Part shown: positions 11,816-22,058 of the stretch, piece after piece | Numbering within the stretch: the first letter of the stretch is position 1 | How the letters are laid out: the number at the start of each line of letters is the position of its first letter | From: Synanceia verrucosa | Taxonomy: Eukaryota > Chordata > Actinopteri > Perciformes > Synanceiidae | Length of the DNA: 64,000 nt | Direction of reading: 5' to 3' | Assembly: GCA_029721515.1 (NCBI GenBank) | Contig: CM056554.1 | Coordinates: 24,987,488 to 25,051,487 of the forward strand | Notes under the pieces: model-generated | Databases searched by the model: none | Told to the model about the DNA's origin: nothing | Seen by the model: only the letters and a program-made list of their open reading frames with translations | Translations under genes and position numbers: made by a program

Positions 11816-13418
11816 AAAAAATATGCAAAACACCACTAAATCAACTACTATACACATTTTTTTTTCTGTTCAGGAAGGACAGCAAATAAGTGGAGTTTAA
11901 CATCTCAGTCAAAAATAAAAAAAATATAATGTGCTTTGATATTTTTTTTGTACTTGTTTTGTAAAGCAGTAAATCAGAAAAATCCTGGATAACAACAACA
12001 ATAATTATACTTTAGCATTAAAGATATAATTTTTGTTAAAGAGCTTGCACATACTGGTGGATTAACCATTATAGAAACATTAAATAATGTTAGTCATCAT
12101 TACTGTTAATTAGGGAATCAGTGGTAAACATCTGACACTGGGTGGTGGAATTATACATGGAATTATCATTTTACTGTCAATAATAGCAAAATCCTCAGTC
12201 TGATTAAAAGAAAGGGATGATTTAATCATTCACTCATTCATTTTGCTTATCAGCATTGAATATACAGTTGATATGACATATGACAGGCTAATAATTCTGA
12301 TTTAAATTGCCAAGTTATTATAATAATACATTGGTAATGGACATGGGTAACAGGAGTACAGACTAGGTAACTTTGATACAGCTTTGTCAGAATCCAATGA
12401 GGGGAACTTATGAGCTGATGTCTGACAAGTGAGGACAAAGACGCATTGCTTTGTGGATATGAAGAAGTTGCAGAGGAACGCTATCAAGCTCAGTAAAAAG
12501 ACAGCAGGCATTTTCAAGAATATGATGGAATAGTAGTAATACCCTCTCTAATGTTAAGTGTGCTTCTTCTAGATTAAAACTTGAAAACAAAATGTCAGAC
12601 AGAGAGTTGCGTTGTTGCTGCAGGTCTTGGAAATAAAATAAAACAGGATCCAAGATGGCAGCTGATAAACCCCTATATAAACTGCAGCAATGTAGTGTTG
12701 TAGCAAAATAGGGTTTTGCCACTAAAACTTGCATACAGATGATGTAAAAAAAAAAAAGAAAATAAAAATAGTAGCTGCCCTTGAAGCTTCATATTTCCTG
12801 CTTGCACAAGGCATAGCACACTGGACTAGCAATCTCCCCATCTTGCTGATTTAACCAAACGAGGCACCGTTGATTCACATTATGATGCTTTCATGCTCTG
12901 CTGAGTAAAAAATAGTTTTGGGTCCATTAGTGTCAAATCCTGTAAAATGTAGTATTTGGCATGAATAATCCACATTTCACAGCAGGAGTATTCTAAAGGT
13001 GTCTAAAATGTTGAAGTACACCAGATTATTGTTTGGGAAAATAAATGTGTTGGTTGAATTAATATTGAAAGACATATTTTACTATTTTTGGTATCGATGA
13101 GGGTTGTCGATACCAAAAATTTTATTAAGGGCAAAAGAAAGTAACGGATCAAATTGCCCACTGAGTAAAGGATCAAAACAAATTACAGTCTCAAAAGCAC
13201 ATTTTGCTTGAAGAAAATAAACAGGTTTCAATTACAACTTTATTATATACAACATAGCAAATATAAGGAACAAGTAACTGTACATAAATAAATTGAGTAC
13301 CCTGATGTTATTCTTTTATAATACATTGATAATGAGAGATTGCCATTTATGCATTACACTCAAGCTTATGCACCTAGTTTTTACATAGACCTACATATAT
13401 ATTTTACATGTATATATA
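11816..13418. other. Gene-poor AT-rich stretch with a perfect hairpin
   Basis: No gene is recognised. A short dispersed word, TTAAAGAGCTTGCACATACT (12036-12055), recurs at 49719. A perfect inverted repeat lies at 13084-13120: ATTTTTGGTATCGA, a 9-base loop, then TCGATACCAAAAAT. It resembles the GGTATCGAT core of TAGGGGTGGGC-type hAT MITEs and may be a relic of one. Confidence 0.5.
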
Positions 13419-13469
13419 CAGTCATGGAAAAAATTATTAGACCACCCTTGTTTTCTTCAATTTCTTGTT
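13419..13469 (+). repeat. Left terminal inverted repeat of the intact Tc1
   Basis: This 51-bp inverted repeat is the presumed transposase binding and cleavage end. By eye it matches the right end base for base. Confidence 0.93.
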
Positions 13470-13699
13470 CATTCTAATATCTGGTACCACTAAACGTATA
13501 ATACAATGAACACAACAAAAAATGCAGCTGGTCACATAATACTTTATGTCCTATTTGACATTCTTAAGCTTAATTGATTCCCAGGGTATATAAGAGGCCA
13601 TTTCATGTCACAAGCAGCACTGCACATGCAAAGGCCTAGAGTGGTTTCCTGCTTACATTCAAGCCGTAGCACAACTCAGAAGTTGTCAGCTCTCACATA

Positions 13700-14728
13700 A
13701 TGCCTAAAACAAAAGAATTATGTGAAGCAACAAAGGCAGCCATCTTGGCACTGCTGGAAATTGGCATGAGTGAGAGACAGGTAGCGAAAACACTGAAGAT
13801 CTCCAAGACAGCCGTTCATTACAACAAAAAAAAACAAGCTGAACATGGCACTACCAAATTGCTACCTGGCCGTGGCAGGAAACGTCTTTCTACCCCACGA
13901 GATGACCGTGCACTCATCCGCTCCTGTGTCAGGAATCGTCGTCAGACCTCCAGGGACCTTAAAAATGAGTGGGCACTGTCGAGAAATGTGACTTGCTCGG
14001 CAAGGACAGTTCGAAACCGACTTGTTGAAGCTGGTTTGAAGTCACACAGAGCACGCAAGAAGCCCTTCATCAATGAAAGGCAGAGGAAGGCCCGGTTACT
14101 CTTTGCTCGAGACCACAAGGATTGGACTGTTGATGATTGGGCTAAGGTTCTCTTCAGTGATGAATCCAATTTTGAATTGATGCCCACTCCAGCCAACTTA
14201 CTGGTTAGGAGGAAGCCTGGAGAAGCTTACAACCCAGACTGTCTTGCCCCTACAGTAAAACATGGGGGTGGATCAGTCATGATCTGGGCTTGTTTCAGTC
14301 TGAGTGGAACAGGGCAAATGCAATTGTGTGAAGGCCGAATGAACCAGGTCAAGTACAGGACTACCCTTGAAAACAGTCTTCTTCCATCAGCTGGAAAACT
14401 CTTTCCTGCCTCAAATGACTGGATTTTCCAACAAGACAATGCCCCTTGCCACACGGCAAGGTCAGTTAAAGCCTGGATGGAGAACCACAACATTCGCACC
14501 ATGCCTTGGCCTGCTCAATCACCAGATCTTAATCCAATTGAAAACCTGTGGAAAATCATCAAACTCAAAATGGAGAACCACAAGCCCAAAAACAAAGAAA
14601 ATTTGTTTGAATTTGTCCAACAGGAATGGGCTGCTGTGACAGCAGAACAATGTCAGAAGCTGGTGGAGAGCATGCCAAGACGCATGGCTGCAGTCATCAA
14701 AAACAATGGTTATGCAATCAAGTATTAA
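13700..14728 (+). CDS. Tc1/mariner-family transposase, full length (DD34E)
   Basis: This cut-and-paste transposase would bind the 51-bp termini and move the element into TA sites in the nucleus. The 342 residues are typical for Tc1 family members. An N-terminal paired-like DNA-binding region has helix-turn-helix 1 at about residues 10-45, a GRGRKR motif at 57-62 (position of the family GRPR motif) and helix-turn-helix 2 at about 65-112. A basic segment at 115-121 could serve as a nuclear signal. The catalytic triad is visible: D154 in LFSDESNF, D246 in QQDNAPCH and E281 in NPIENLW, with 34 residues between the second D and the E. The glycine-rich KHGGGSVMIW box is at 188-196. The start at 13700 is the first ATG in frame. 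No stop, frameshift or missing key residue is seen. The nearest alternative is a slightly damaged copy with missense changes that I cannot judge without a consensus. Confidence 0.95.
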   Translation: MPKTKELCEATKAAILALLEIGMSERQVAKTLKISKTAVHYNKKKQAEHGTTKLLPGRGRKRLSTPRDDRALIRSCVRNRRQTSRDLKNEWALSRNVTCSARTVRNRLVEAGLKSHRARKKPFINERQRKARLLFARDHKDWTVDDWAKVLFSDESNFELMPTPANLLVRRKPGEAYNPDCLAPTVKHGGGSVMIWACFSLSGTGQMQLCEGRMNQVKYRTTLENSLLPSAGKLFPASNDWIFQQDNAPCHTARSVKAWMENHNIRTMPWPAQSPDLNPIENLWKIIKLKMENHKPKNKENLFEFVQQEWAAVTAEQCQKLVESMPRRMAAVIKNNGYAIKY

Positions 14729-14975
14729 CTCTTGTGTGTATCATGTGTTTAAAGCAAACAGAAAAGAAAACATGGAATGCTTAAAAGTAGTGTTTTTGGC
14801 GGTACAATGCCATAGCTATTGATGTAAGAATTTAAGTAATTTTGGTTATTATCAAGAAAACCATGGAAAATGAATAATCCTTAGTTCTTAAATTAAACTC
14901 TCATGAGCTATTTTTGTTGTTATCATTATAATTGTCCAAACAAATGTACCTTTAGTTGAGCCAGGCATTAAAACT

Positions 14976-15023
14976 AACAAGAAATTGAAGAAAACAAGGG
15001 TGGTCTAATAATTTTTTCCATGA

Positions 15024-15026
<3 letters not shown>
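14976..15026 (-). repeat. Right terminal inverted repeat of the intact Tc1
   Basis: This is the reverse complement of 13419-13469 without a visible mismatch. The element ends at CATGACTG followed by TA. Confidence 0.93.
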
Positions 15027-15073
<47 letters not shown>

Positions 15074-15134
15074 GTATACATATATGTATACATGTATATA
15101 TCGGTATACATATATATATACACACACACACACT
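15027..15134. repeat. (TA)n / (CA)n microsatellite
   Basis: An alternating TA run (15027-15061) is followed by ACACAC and ATATAC runs. Short YIYIY-type open frames across it are artefacts. Confidence 0.9.
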
Positions 15135-15366
15135 ATATTGCCAAAAGTATTCGCACCTTCTCACCTGCCTTGACACGCATATGAAATTAAGTGACATCTC
15201 ATTCCAAATCCATAGGGTTCAATATGACGTCAGTCCACCCTTTGCAGCTATAACAGCTTTAACTCTTCTGGTAAGGCTGTCCACAAGGTTTAGGAGTGTG
15301 TTAATGGGAATTTTTGACCAGTCTTCCAAAAGCGTATTTGTGAGGTCACACTCTGATGTCCAGAAC
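15135..15366 (-). mobile_element. Tc1-family transposon fragment (3' end, minus)
   Basis: The left end CACTATATTGCCAAAAGTAT is a Tc1-type terminus. Reading leftwards on the minus strand, the sequence encodes the end of a transposase, now broken by stops. The plus-strand relative at 51712-51925 shows the intact version ending LPRRVEAVIAAKGGPTSY. The fragment abuts the 3' end of the gypsy element and has probably replaced or invaded its 3' LTR. Confidence 0.8.
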
Positions 15367-15529
15367 GTGTCGACAAGGGGCCCCCAGCATGTGTTCCAAG
15401 AGTCATTGCAGGAGCGGCATCAGTCCCTTGGTTCTGTTGTGGGTGGACTCGTGACAAGCGTCCTGAAGGTCTCCGCAGCAAGGGAACCGAGGGGCAGGCA
15501 GGAGCAGAAGCCTGTCCAGCGTCAGATGG

Positions 15530-16040
15530 TCACGAGTAAATGGGGAGCGACCCTGACAGTGACGTATACCTTGGTAGAGTGTCCATAGGTAGCTGAAGCA
15601 TAGGTTGGGTTTCTGATGGTGAAGATGTAGCCCAAGTGGACAGATAAGGCTTTAGTCGATCATAATGAATAACCTTTGACCCAGCTTGAGGATGTTTCAA
15701 GTCCAAAAGGTGGTATACAAGTCCTTCAGTATCTGATGACACAACTTTGTATGGTCCAGTCCAATTTGGGTCAAGTTTATTTCTCTGTGTAGTGGGATCA
15801 TCCATCCAGACTAGATCTCCACACTTATAAGGTTTGAACTTGACATGTTTGTTGAAGTAGTACTCACGTTTTTGCCTCTGGTCCTCACGATGAGAGCGAA
15901 CAGCTTGAAAAACGGTGTCAAGTTGGTTCACCAGTTCCGAACCGTAGTTCTGTGGAGTCTGTGGTTCCACTGGCGTATAGAGAACACATTAGCTGGAACA
16001 CGGAGCTCTCTGCCATGAGCAAGGAAATAAGGTGAGTATC
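15530..16040 (-). pseudogene. Gypsy integrase C-terminal part
   Basis: On the minus strand the sequence begins within the end of the integrase core (GYSPYFLAHGRELRVPANV, about 16037-15981), continues through a basic linker, and contains the C-terminal WTGPYKVV motif (GPY/F type, about 15754-15732) and a VIHYDRLKPY segment near 15662. It abuts LINE copy 2 at about 16040. The catalytic D, D and E residues of the core are not present here, so this remnant could not integrate DNA. Translation into further downstream sequence (to about 15370) is proline- and arginine-rich and looks like the end of the polyprotein. Confidence 0.8.
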
Positions 16041-16042
16041 CC

Positions 16043-17020
16043 ATGCTAAAATGTGGAGTTGAGTTAAAGGATGAGTCCTCCATGCAGTCCATAGTCAGTT
16101 ATGGAGTTCCCCAAGGTTCTGTGCTTGGGCCAATTCTATTTACTTTATATATGCTTCCTTTAGGCAATGTTATCAAAAAACACTCCATAAACTTTCACTG
16201 TTATGCAAATGATACTCAGCTATATTTGTCATTTAAGTCAGATGATTCCAGCCAGTTAGCTAAACTCCAAACATGTCTTCAGGATATAAAAACTTGGATG
16301 ACGCACAATTTCTTGTTGTTAAATTCAGATAAAACTGAGGTTATTCTAATTGGCTCTAATGATTTATTTACTCTAGGTGGCTTTGCACCAGCCTCGAGCA
16401 CCACTGTAAGGAATCTAGGGATAATTTTTGACCAAGATATGTCCTTCAACGTCCACATGAAACAAACAGCTAGAACAGCTTTTTTTCATCTGCGTAACAT
16501 TGCAAAAATCAGGCATATTCTCTCCCAAAACGATGCAGAAAAATTAGTCCATGTTTTTGTAATTTCTAGGCTGGACTACTGCAATTCCTTATTATCAGGC
16601 TGCCCTAATAAGTCTATCAGGACTCTCCAGCTGGTCCAGAACGCTGCAGCACGTGTTCTGACCAGAACCAGGAAAAGTGACCATATTTCTCCTGTGTTAG
16701 CCTCTCTGCACTGGCTCCCTGTAAAATCTAGAATAGAATTTTAAATCCTCCTCCTCACCTACAAGGCACTGAATGGTCAGGCACCATCTTATCTTAAAGA
16801 GCTAATAGTGCCTTATAATCCTGCTAGAACTCTGCGCTCTCAGAATGCAGGATTATTAGCGGTTCCTAGGGTTTATAAAAGTAGAATGGGAGCTAGAGCT
16901 TTCAGTTATCAAGCTCCTCTTCTGTGGAACCAACTCCCTCTATCAGTCCGGGAGGCAGACACCATCCCCTTATTCAAGAGTAGGCTTAAGACTTTCCTTT
17001 TTGATAGTGCTTATAGTTAG
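16043..17020 (+). pseudogene. L2/Maui reverse transcriptase C-terminal half, one nonsense codon
   Basis: The frame is open from SYGVPQGSVLGPILF (about 16094-16141) through the C-terminal RTLRSQNAGLL and LLWNQLPLSVREADT segments to a stop at 17018-17020. A single in-frame TAA at 16742-16744 interrupts it; the related copy 3 has AAA (Lys) at this place. The RT active-site box reads YANDT rather than YADDT: the first catalytic aspartate codon GAT has become AAT. The copy is therefore catalytically dead twice over, although otherwise well preserved. Confidence 0.85.
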
Positions 17021-18411
17021 GACTGATCCAAGGCTGACTCAGGCTGCCTTGGATCAATCCTTAGTTATGCTGCTATAGGTCTAGACTGCCGGGGGACTTC
17101 CTCTGACACACTGAGCTTCTCTTCTTCTTCATTTGCAGGGTTTTTCCTGCGTTTAAATTTGCGTGGCGGCCGCCTCCAGCTATTTTTGTACCACCCCTAG
17201 CCAGAGCGATTGATATTGCTCAACACAGCTCCAGCTGTGTTGATTGAGCGATTGATGTCCCTCTGCGGCAGCTACGTATTTTAACTGCAGTTGTAGCATT
17301 GCGCCACTATTGAGGCGCTATATCAACAACAGTGCACCCGAAAGACCTGAAGCAACTACCGAAGAAGAAACAGATCGAATCGTGTTTTTCCCAGTTTTTT
17401 TCCGCTAACTAACTAACACGATTTGGATGATTTGGATGATTTGGATGCCTCCATTAAGTCATTTTACTAACTCATCTTCTTCCCCGTAGTCCCTGTGCTC
17501 TCAGCTCCCAGGTGTCCGTGAGCTGAGGCTACTTGGTGAGAAGGAGGTGGTGTCATCCACGCTTCGTCTGTCGCGATGGTGGTGAGATGGAGAAGAGGCG
17601 ATGCTGCTCAGGTTGTATCTGTTAGGGTAGTGGAGAAGAGGATGTGTTTACTCTTCCTCCCTTTAACACATGCTGCAGATTAGTTTTGTGCCTCGTAGTC
17701 CCTGTGCGTTCTCATCTCACAGGTATCCATGGATCCAGTCTACCTGGTGGAGTAGTGGTTGTGCAGACCAGTCAGGCTTCATCTTCTGGTTCTGAGCGAC
17801 GTGGTGGTGACGAGGTCATCTTGCGGAGGCTTCTCCTGTTTGGTGTGGTGGAGTGGAAAACGTGCTGCTCAGGTTTCTTCTGGTTGGCGTGGTGGAGAGA
17901 GGAAGACGTGCTGCATAGGCTTCTTCTGGTTGGTGTGGTGGAGAGGAGGACGTGCTGCCCAGGCTTCTTCTGGTTGGCGTGGTGGAGAGGAAGACATGCT
18001 TCTCATCCTTTGCTGATAGCTTGATGATGCTCTTCATCCCCTTGGACACTCTCATACAATTCTATATAAACACACTGTATATTAGCTATTGTTATATTGA
18101 GTTGGACATTTCCATACAAAGTTGTATGTAGTGTTAATGTGTTTTCATTGTTGTTATTCTGTACACATGGCATCTATTGCACGTCTGTCCATCCTGGAAG
18201 AGGGATCCCTCCTCTGTTGCTCTTCCTGAGGTTTCTTCCGTTTCTTTTTCCCTGTTAAAAGTTTTTTTTGGGGGAGTTTTTCCTTAGTCGATGCGAGGGT
18301 CATTTGTAAAGGACAGAGGGTGTCATATCCTGTACAGATTGTAAAGCCCAATGGGGCAAATTCATAATTTGTGATATTGGGCTATACAAATAAACTTGAC
18401 TTGACTTGACA
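17021..18411 (+). other. LINE copy 2 3' untranslated region with tandem repeats
   Basis: This stretch is non-coding. It holds three GATTTGGAT repeats (about 17420-17447) and about four diverged units of a 45-bp tandem repeat at 17830-18003, built on TTCTTCTGGTTGGCGTGGTG. The TTTCCCTGTTAAAAG...TTTTTCCTTAGTCGATG block follows, then the shared GGGCTATACAAATAAACTTG end. The middle part (about 17060-18020) is absent from copy 3, so it is either an insertion here or a deletion there. Confidence 0.7.
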
Positions 18412-18412
18412 C

Positions 18413-20372
18413 TGTAATGACCAGAACAGGGATTTCCATGGAGAATGTACATTGTTTCTGAGAGGAGTTCTCTGGGAATCAGCACTTGATTCACCATTGG
18501 CTGCCCTGGTGCAATGTGAGCCTTTCGACAGAGTAAGTCATTACACAGCACAAGTTTTGGGAACTGCCACCACAGTTTTCTTAGCATTTTCCCTTTTACA
18601 TGTCTGAGGTATGGTCGCTTATTGTTCTGTACCCATGTGCACACTTCTGAGAGAACCGGATCAGAAAGTTGTTCAGATAAAATATTACCTGAAATAGAAA
18701 GCGTGTGCCTATCTGTATCTGTGTTTGTGCGAACAGCAGTGACTTTTTCTGAAGAGCACACCTGAGCTGTCGTGGTAGAGAATACAGGCTGCACGGGCAG
18801 GTTGCACACCTGTGGAACTGTAGTTGATATTTCAAATTTGTCAGGAGAGACGTGGTCATCCTTGGAGGGAGACGCGGTTTCCTCCAGAACCACTGAGTCA
18901 TTTTGTGAGAGGGAAACACATTTGTGTGTTTCTTTCCTTCTTTGTGTATCACTGTCCATTGATGAGGATCCAACTCCAAAGCCCAACGACCTCCTCGTCC
19001 TGTGGGGTCATGTTTAACATCCATTTTCCGTAGGCTAAGAAGTGGACGATGATCAGCGATGACCGTAAATGGATTACAACTCAAGTAGTGTTTGAAATGT
19101 CTGACAGACCAGACAATGGCCCAGAATTCTTTGTCATATGTAGACCATTTTTTCTCAGTGCGGGTCAGGACATGACTTGCATATGCAATAACCCGTTCTT
19201 GTCCATTCTGAACTTGAGAGAGCACTGAGCCAACTGCATAGTTAGATGTATCTGTACTGAGAATGAATGGCTGATGAAAGTCGGGAAATGCCATTATTGG
19301 AGGAGAAGTGAGTGCATCTTTTAGTGTCTGAAATGCAGCTGAACATTCCTCTGTCCAATCAAAAGTCACATCTTTTTGTGTGAGCCTGTGGAGAGGATGA
19401 ACGATGAATGCATATTTGTGCACAAAGCGTCTGTAATAAGAGCACAATCCCAGGAACGCTCTTACCTCAGTTGGTGATCTTGGCACAGGCCAGTCACATA
19501 TACAGTGAGTGTTTACTGGGTCCAGTTTCAGTCCGTCCCATGAAACAATGTGTCCCATGTATTTAACGGCAGCTTTGCAAAACTCACATTTTGCTGGATT
19601 TAGTTTCAACCCTGTTTGTCTGAATCGTGTGAGAATATCTGTCAGATTCTGAAGATGATCGTCAAAGTTTCGCCCCATACAAATTATGTCATCGAGGTAA
19701 ATCACACATGTTGTCCAGTGGAGACCTCTTAAGACAAGCTCCATAAGTCTCTGAAAAGTTGGTGGTGAGTTTTTCAGACCCACGGGCATTACTTTGAATT
19801 GGTAGAGACCACCACTTGTTGTAAATGCCGTTTTAGGTTTGTCTGCAGGATGCATTTCAACTTGCCAGTATCCACTTGACATATCCATGGTGGAAAAGAA
19901 CTGAGAGCCAGAGAGTGTGTCCAAACTATTATCGACTCTCGGGAGAGGATGTGCATCGGTGATGGTAACTGAGTTCAGTTTTCTGAAATCAACACAAAAT
20001 CTGTATGTGCCATTTTTTTTTCACCATGACTACTGGTCTGGCCCAAGGGCTCACACTGTCCTCAATGATATCCTGAGCTTTGAGCTCCTCCAACTGACGT
20101 TGGATTTCTGCTTTCAGTGGTTTCGTGCAGTTTCTGACAACTTGAAGGGAATGTGCCATCTGCTTGTGAGCAATAGTTAAATTGACAGAGATAGAGCCAA
20201 CTGAGTCCAAAGGGTTACCTGTAACATCTGTGAGAGGAACAAATTGTTTCACAACAAAACAAATTGTTGTTGGGCTTTTTGTAGAGAGAAGATATAGACA
20301 TCCTAAAATCTTCGCTGATGACTGAAATGTCAGCTCCAGTGTCAACAAAAGCATGCACAACAGTGTCCTCAA
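18413..20372 (-). pseudogene. Gypsy reverse transcriptase, RNase H and integrase N-terminus
   Basis: On the minus strand, EIQRQLEELKAQDIIEDS (about 20120-20067) opens the RT. A frame change follows at a nine-base A/T homopolymer (about 20013-20021). Then come FFSTMDMSSGYWQVEMHP, the catalytic YLDD (about 19700-19689) and LGLCSYYRRF. RNase H follows with a STDTSNYAVGSVL block (about 19252-19214) and ADHRPLLSL. After a further frame change near 18985, the integrase zinc-binding region ends in HGNPCSGHYSV at about 18414, directly at the LINE junction. The original polyprotein would supply reverse transcription, RNA removal and integration. This copy has at least three frame breaks and lacks the integrase core. 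Confidence 0.85.
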
Positions 20373-20706
20373 TCACATCTGACACATATCTTTTTGGCAC
20401 ATCAACCTCAGATAAAATGTCTCTGGTAAAGTCAGTAGGTATGGCTTTACTGTCTATACGGGCCTGAGTAATGTCAGCAGTTGGCAATTGGCCCTCACTG
20501 TCAACTACTTGTAGTTTACCTTGTTCCTGTGTGAAGGAGAATGGAAGTGTAAGAGTGATGAGCATGATGAGAGGGAGAAGAGGGATGTCTGTCCTCCTGG
20601 TGTTCAGGAGAACGAGCACGCTCTGTGTAGTGCCTGGATGATGGGCTGTAGCCCCGTGCATGGTGCTCAGATGATCCCGAATGACTGTGGGAATCCCGTC
20701 TTCCAT
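20215..20706 (-). pseudogene. Gypsy aspartic protease region
   Basis: The minus-strand frame contains AFVDTGADISVIS, the D-T-G catalytic motif of retropepsins, at about 20351-20313. The preceding linker runs from the end of gag. The frame changes soon after the motif (about 20290), where the reading continues in the frame that leads to RT. It would cleave the Gag-Pol polyprotein in an intact element. Confidence 0.8.
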
Positions 20707-20814
20707 ACTGTCATCATACCTTGGGAGTCTGCAGGAGCCATCACGAGTTGAGTATCGGTCATAAGAAGAGTCTCTGTAGGTGTTTCTGCCTGAGGAAAAG
20801 TCATGGTTCCGGCT

Positions 20815-21624
20815 TCATCCTCTATCTGGAGTGGGGCTCCGCTGAAGAGATCTGTGGTATGATGAGCCACGTTGTGTATCTTGTCGCTGGCGTTGCACCT
20901 CTAGTTGTAGCTGCTCAACTCTTTCTGAAAGTGTCTCCAGTGTTCTCTGCATTTTACTGAAGTCATCTGAAGTAGTAGAGTGAATACCGCAAGAAATTGA
21001 TGCATAAAGGTGAGTAGGTGTTAAGGGAGGGGCAAGGGATGCAACAGATGCTTGGGGAAAACATGGCAGGGTGTTCGTGGATGAAACCACCCTGCTAGCT
21101 TTATGGGCAGTTTCAATCTGTAGTGCAAAGTGAAGAGCGGAATCCAGTGTTTTCACACCCTGCTCATGACAATGCAGCTGAAGATATGGGTCAAGTCCAG
21201 CAATGAAGCGTCTGAATTTCTCTCCATCTTTAGCATTTTGTCCAGATGTGGGAAAAGCTTCTTCAACTAGTCGGCAAATTTCAGCTGCAAAAACTGGTAG
21301 GGCCTCACCAGGCAGGCGAGTGCGTGCATTAATGTAACTTTGAAATGTAGACAGATAGGCACTCTGTCCAAACACAGCTTTTAATCTGTCTTTCACTGCA
21401 GTGTAGTCAGATTTCGTTGCATTAGGAAGGCTATCCCAGTAACTAAATACACCACCACCAAGACGTGTACATAGCAGTTTAGCCAAACTGTCCTCATCAT
21501 AATTAGGAGAAGCCTCCAGAGCCACTTCAAAACGTCTGCACCATTTTGAAAAATCTTCTTTTCCATCTCCCATAAAAACATGAGGAAAATCCCCTTTGCA
21601 GTATTGTGGCATAACATGGGTCAA
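20815..21624 (-). CDS. Gypsy Gag-like protein
   Basis: About 269 codons are open on the minus strand, ending with a stop just after SPTPDRG. The upstream edge of the frame is not an ATG; in-frame sequence continues upstream, and an ATG lies near 21681 in a frame offset by one base, so the real N-terminus is uncertain. Features are a capsid-like segment (GDGKEDFSKWCRRFEVAL, then FSYWDSLP and a YLSTFQSYINARTRLPGE block) and a C-terminal coiled-coil-like SERVEQLQLEVQRQRQ stretch. No CCHC zinc knuckle is visible. It would package element RNA. Assignment rests on position before the DTG protease and on general Gag character. Confidence 0.75.
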   Translation of the reverse strand: MTHVMPQYCKGDFPHVFMGDGKEDFSKWCRRFEVALEASPNYDEDSLAKLLCTRLGGGVFSYWDSLPNATKSDYTAVKDRLKAVFGQSAYLSTFQSYINARTRLPGEALPVFAAEICRLVEEAFPTSGQNAKDGEKFRRFIAGLDPYLQLHCHEQGVKTLDSALHFALQIETAHKASRVVSSTNTLPCFPQASVASLAPPLTPTHLYASISCGIHSTTSDDFSKMQRTLETLSERVEQLQLEVQRQRQDTQRGSSYHRSLQRSPTPDRG

Positions 21625-21691
21625 GGCGGGAGGGAAGGGCAGTTCGTTCCACTGGTTATTGTGGTCGTTCGTGGTTATTCATGGCGACCAC

Positions 21692-22058
21692 TGTTAGGTC
21701 TGACAGGCCACAGCTCTTAAACGCGCACCAAAAGTTCAAAGTCTTAGCTTTGGTGAGCTAGGCAAATCCACTTAGACGTCGTAGCATTCAGAGTAGCATG
21801 TCGACAACTTTAGCATGCCACCGTTCCACGAAGAGAAGTTCACATCCATGCGGGGAGCAGAAAAACAGTTATGTCTATGTTGCCAGTCTCTGTTACTCAC
21901 GCATATCTTCCTTTGTTGACATCTCTTTGTCTTTTAATGTCCAAAACTGTTTGATTCCACCAGCACACCAACCAAGTCACTACATAAGCATTAGTTTGAA
22001 GCAGGAGCTTCTTACAAATAGCTCCGCCACTTCACTAAATGAGGTGTAACACACAACA
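21692..22058 (-). repeat. Putative 5' LTR of the gypsy element
   Basis: On the minus strand this segment starts TGTTGTGTGTTACACC and ends GACCTAACA, again a TGTT...AACA pair, and lies directly upstream of gag. The following bases, GTGGTCGCCATG, could hold a primer-binding site, but I cannot match it to a tRNA. Only one LTR is present, so the boundaries are inferred. Confidence 0.55.

Larger units (their letters stand above)
13419..15026 (+). mobile_element. Apparently intact Tc1-like transposon (1,608 bp)
   Basis: Both termini start CAGTCATGGAAAAAATTATT and are identical over 51 bp (13419-13469 and 14976-15026, inverted). The element is flanked by TA (13417-13418 and 15027-15028), the Tc1/mariner target site, and lies in a TA-rich microsatellite-like context. 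It carries one uninterrupted 342-codon transposase. Size, terminal repeats, target site and ORF all match a complete autonomous Tc1 element. Identical termini and an open frame argue for very recent arrival; activity itself is not shown by the sequence. Confidence 0.95.
16041..18412 (+). mobile_element. L2/Maui-like LINE copy 2, inserted in gypsy integrase
   Basis: This is a 5'-truncated LINE that starts within the reverse transcriptase and ends in an ACTTGACTTGACTTGAC tail at 18395-18412. A long 3' untranslated region (17021-18412) includes the GGTGTCATATCCTGTACAGA block shared with copy 3 (38570-39668) and a minus fragment at 37373-37480. No clear target-site duplication is seen at the two gypsy junctions. 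Confidence 0.88.
15367..22058 (-). mobile_element. Ty3/gypsy LTR retrotransposon, minus strand, split by a LINE
   Basis: Reading right to left the order is LTR, gag, protease, reverse transcriptase, RNase H, integrase, the canonical Ty3/gypsy order. A plus-strand L2 LINE (16041-18412) interrupts the integrase. The downstream LTR is not found; a Tc1 fragment sits where it should be. Several frameshifts are present. The clade within gypsy is not assigned. Confidence 0.88.

Noticed and set aside
17644..18024. 126-codon frame with Trp/Cys-rich repeats
   Set aside because: It lies in a LINE 3' untranslated region and reads through a 45-bp tandem repeat; other frames are equally open.
20815..21624. 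Gag-like frame as a domesticated host gene
   Set aside because: It is followed in order by protease, RT and integrase remnants on the same strand, so it belongs to the gypsy element.
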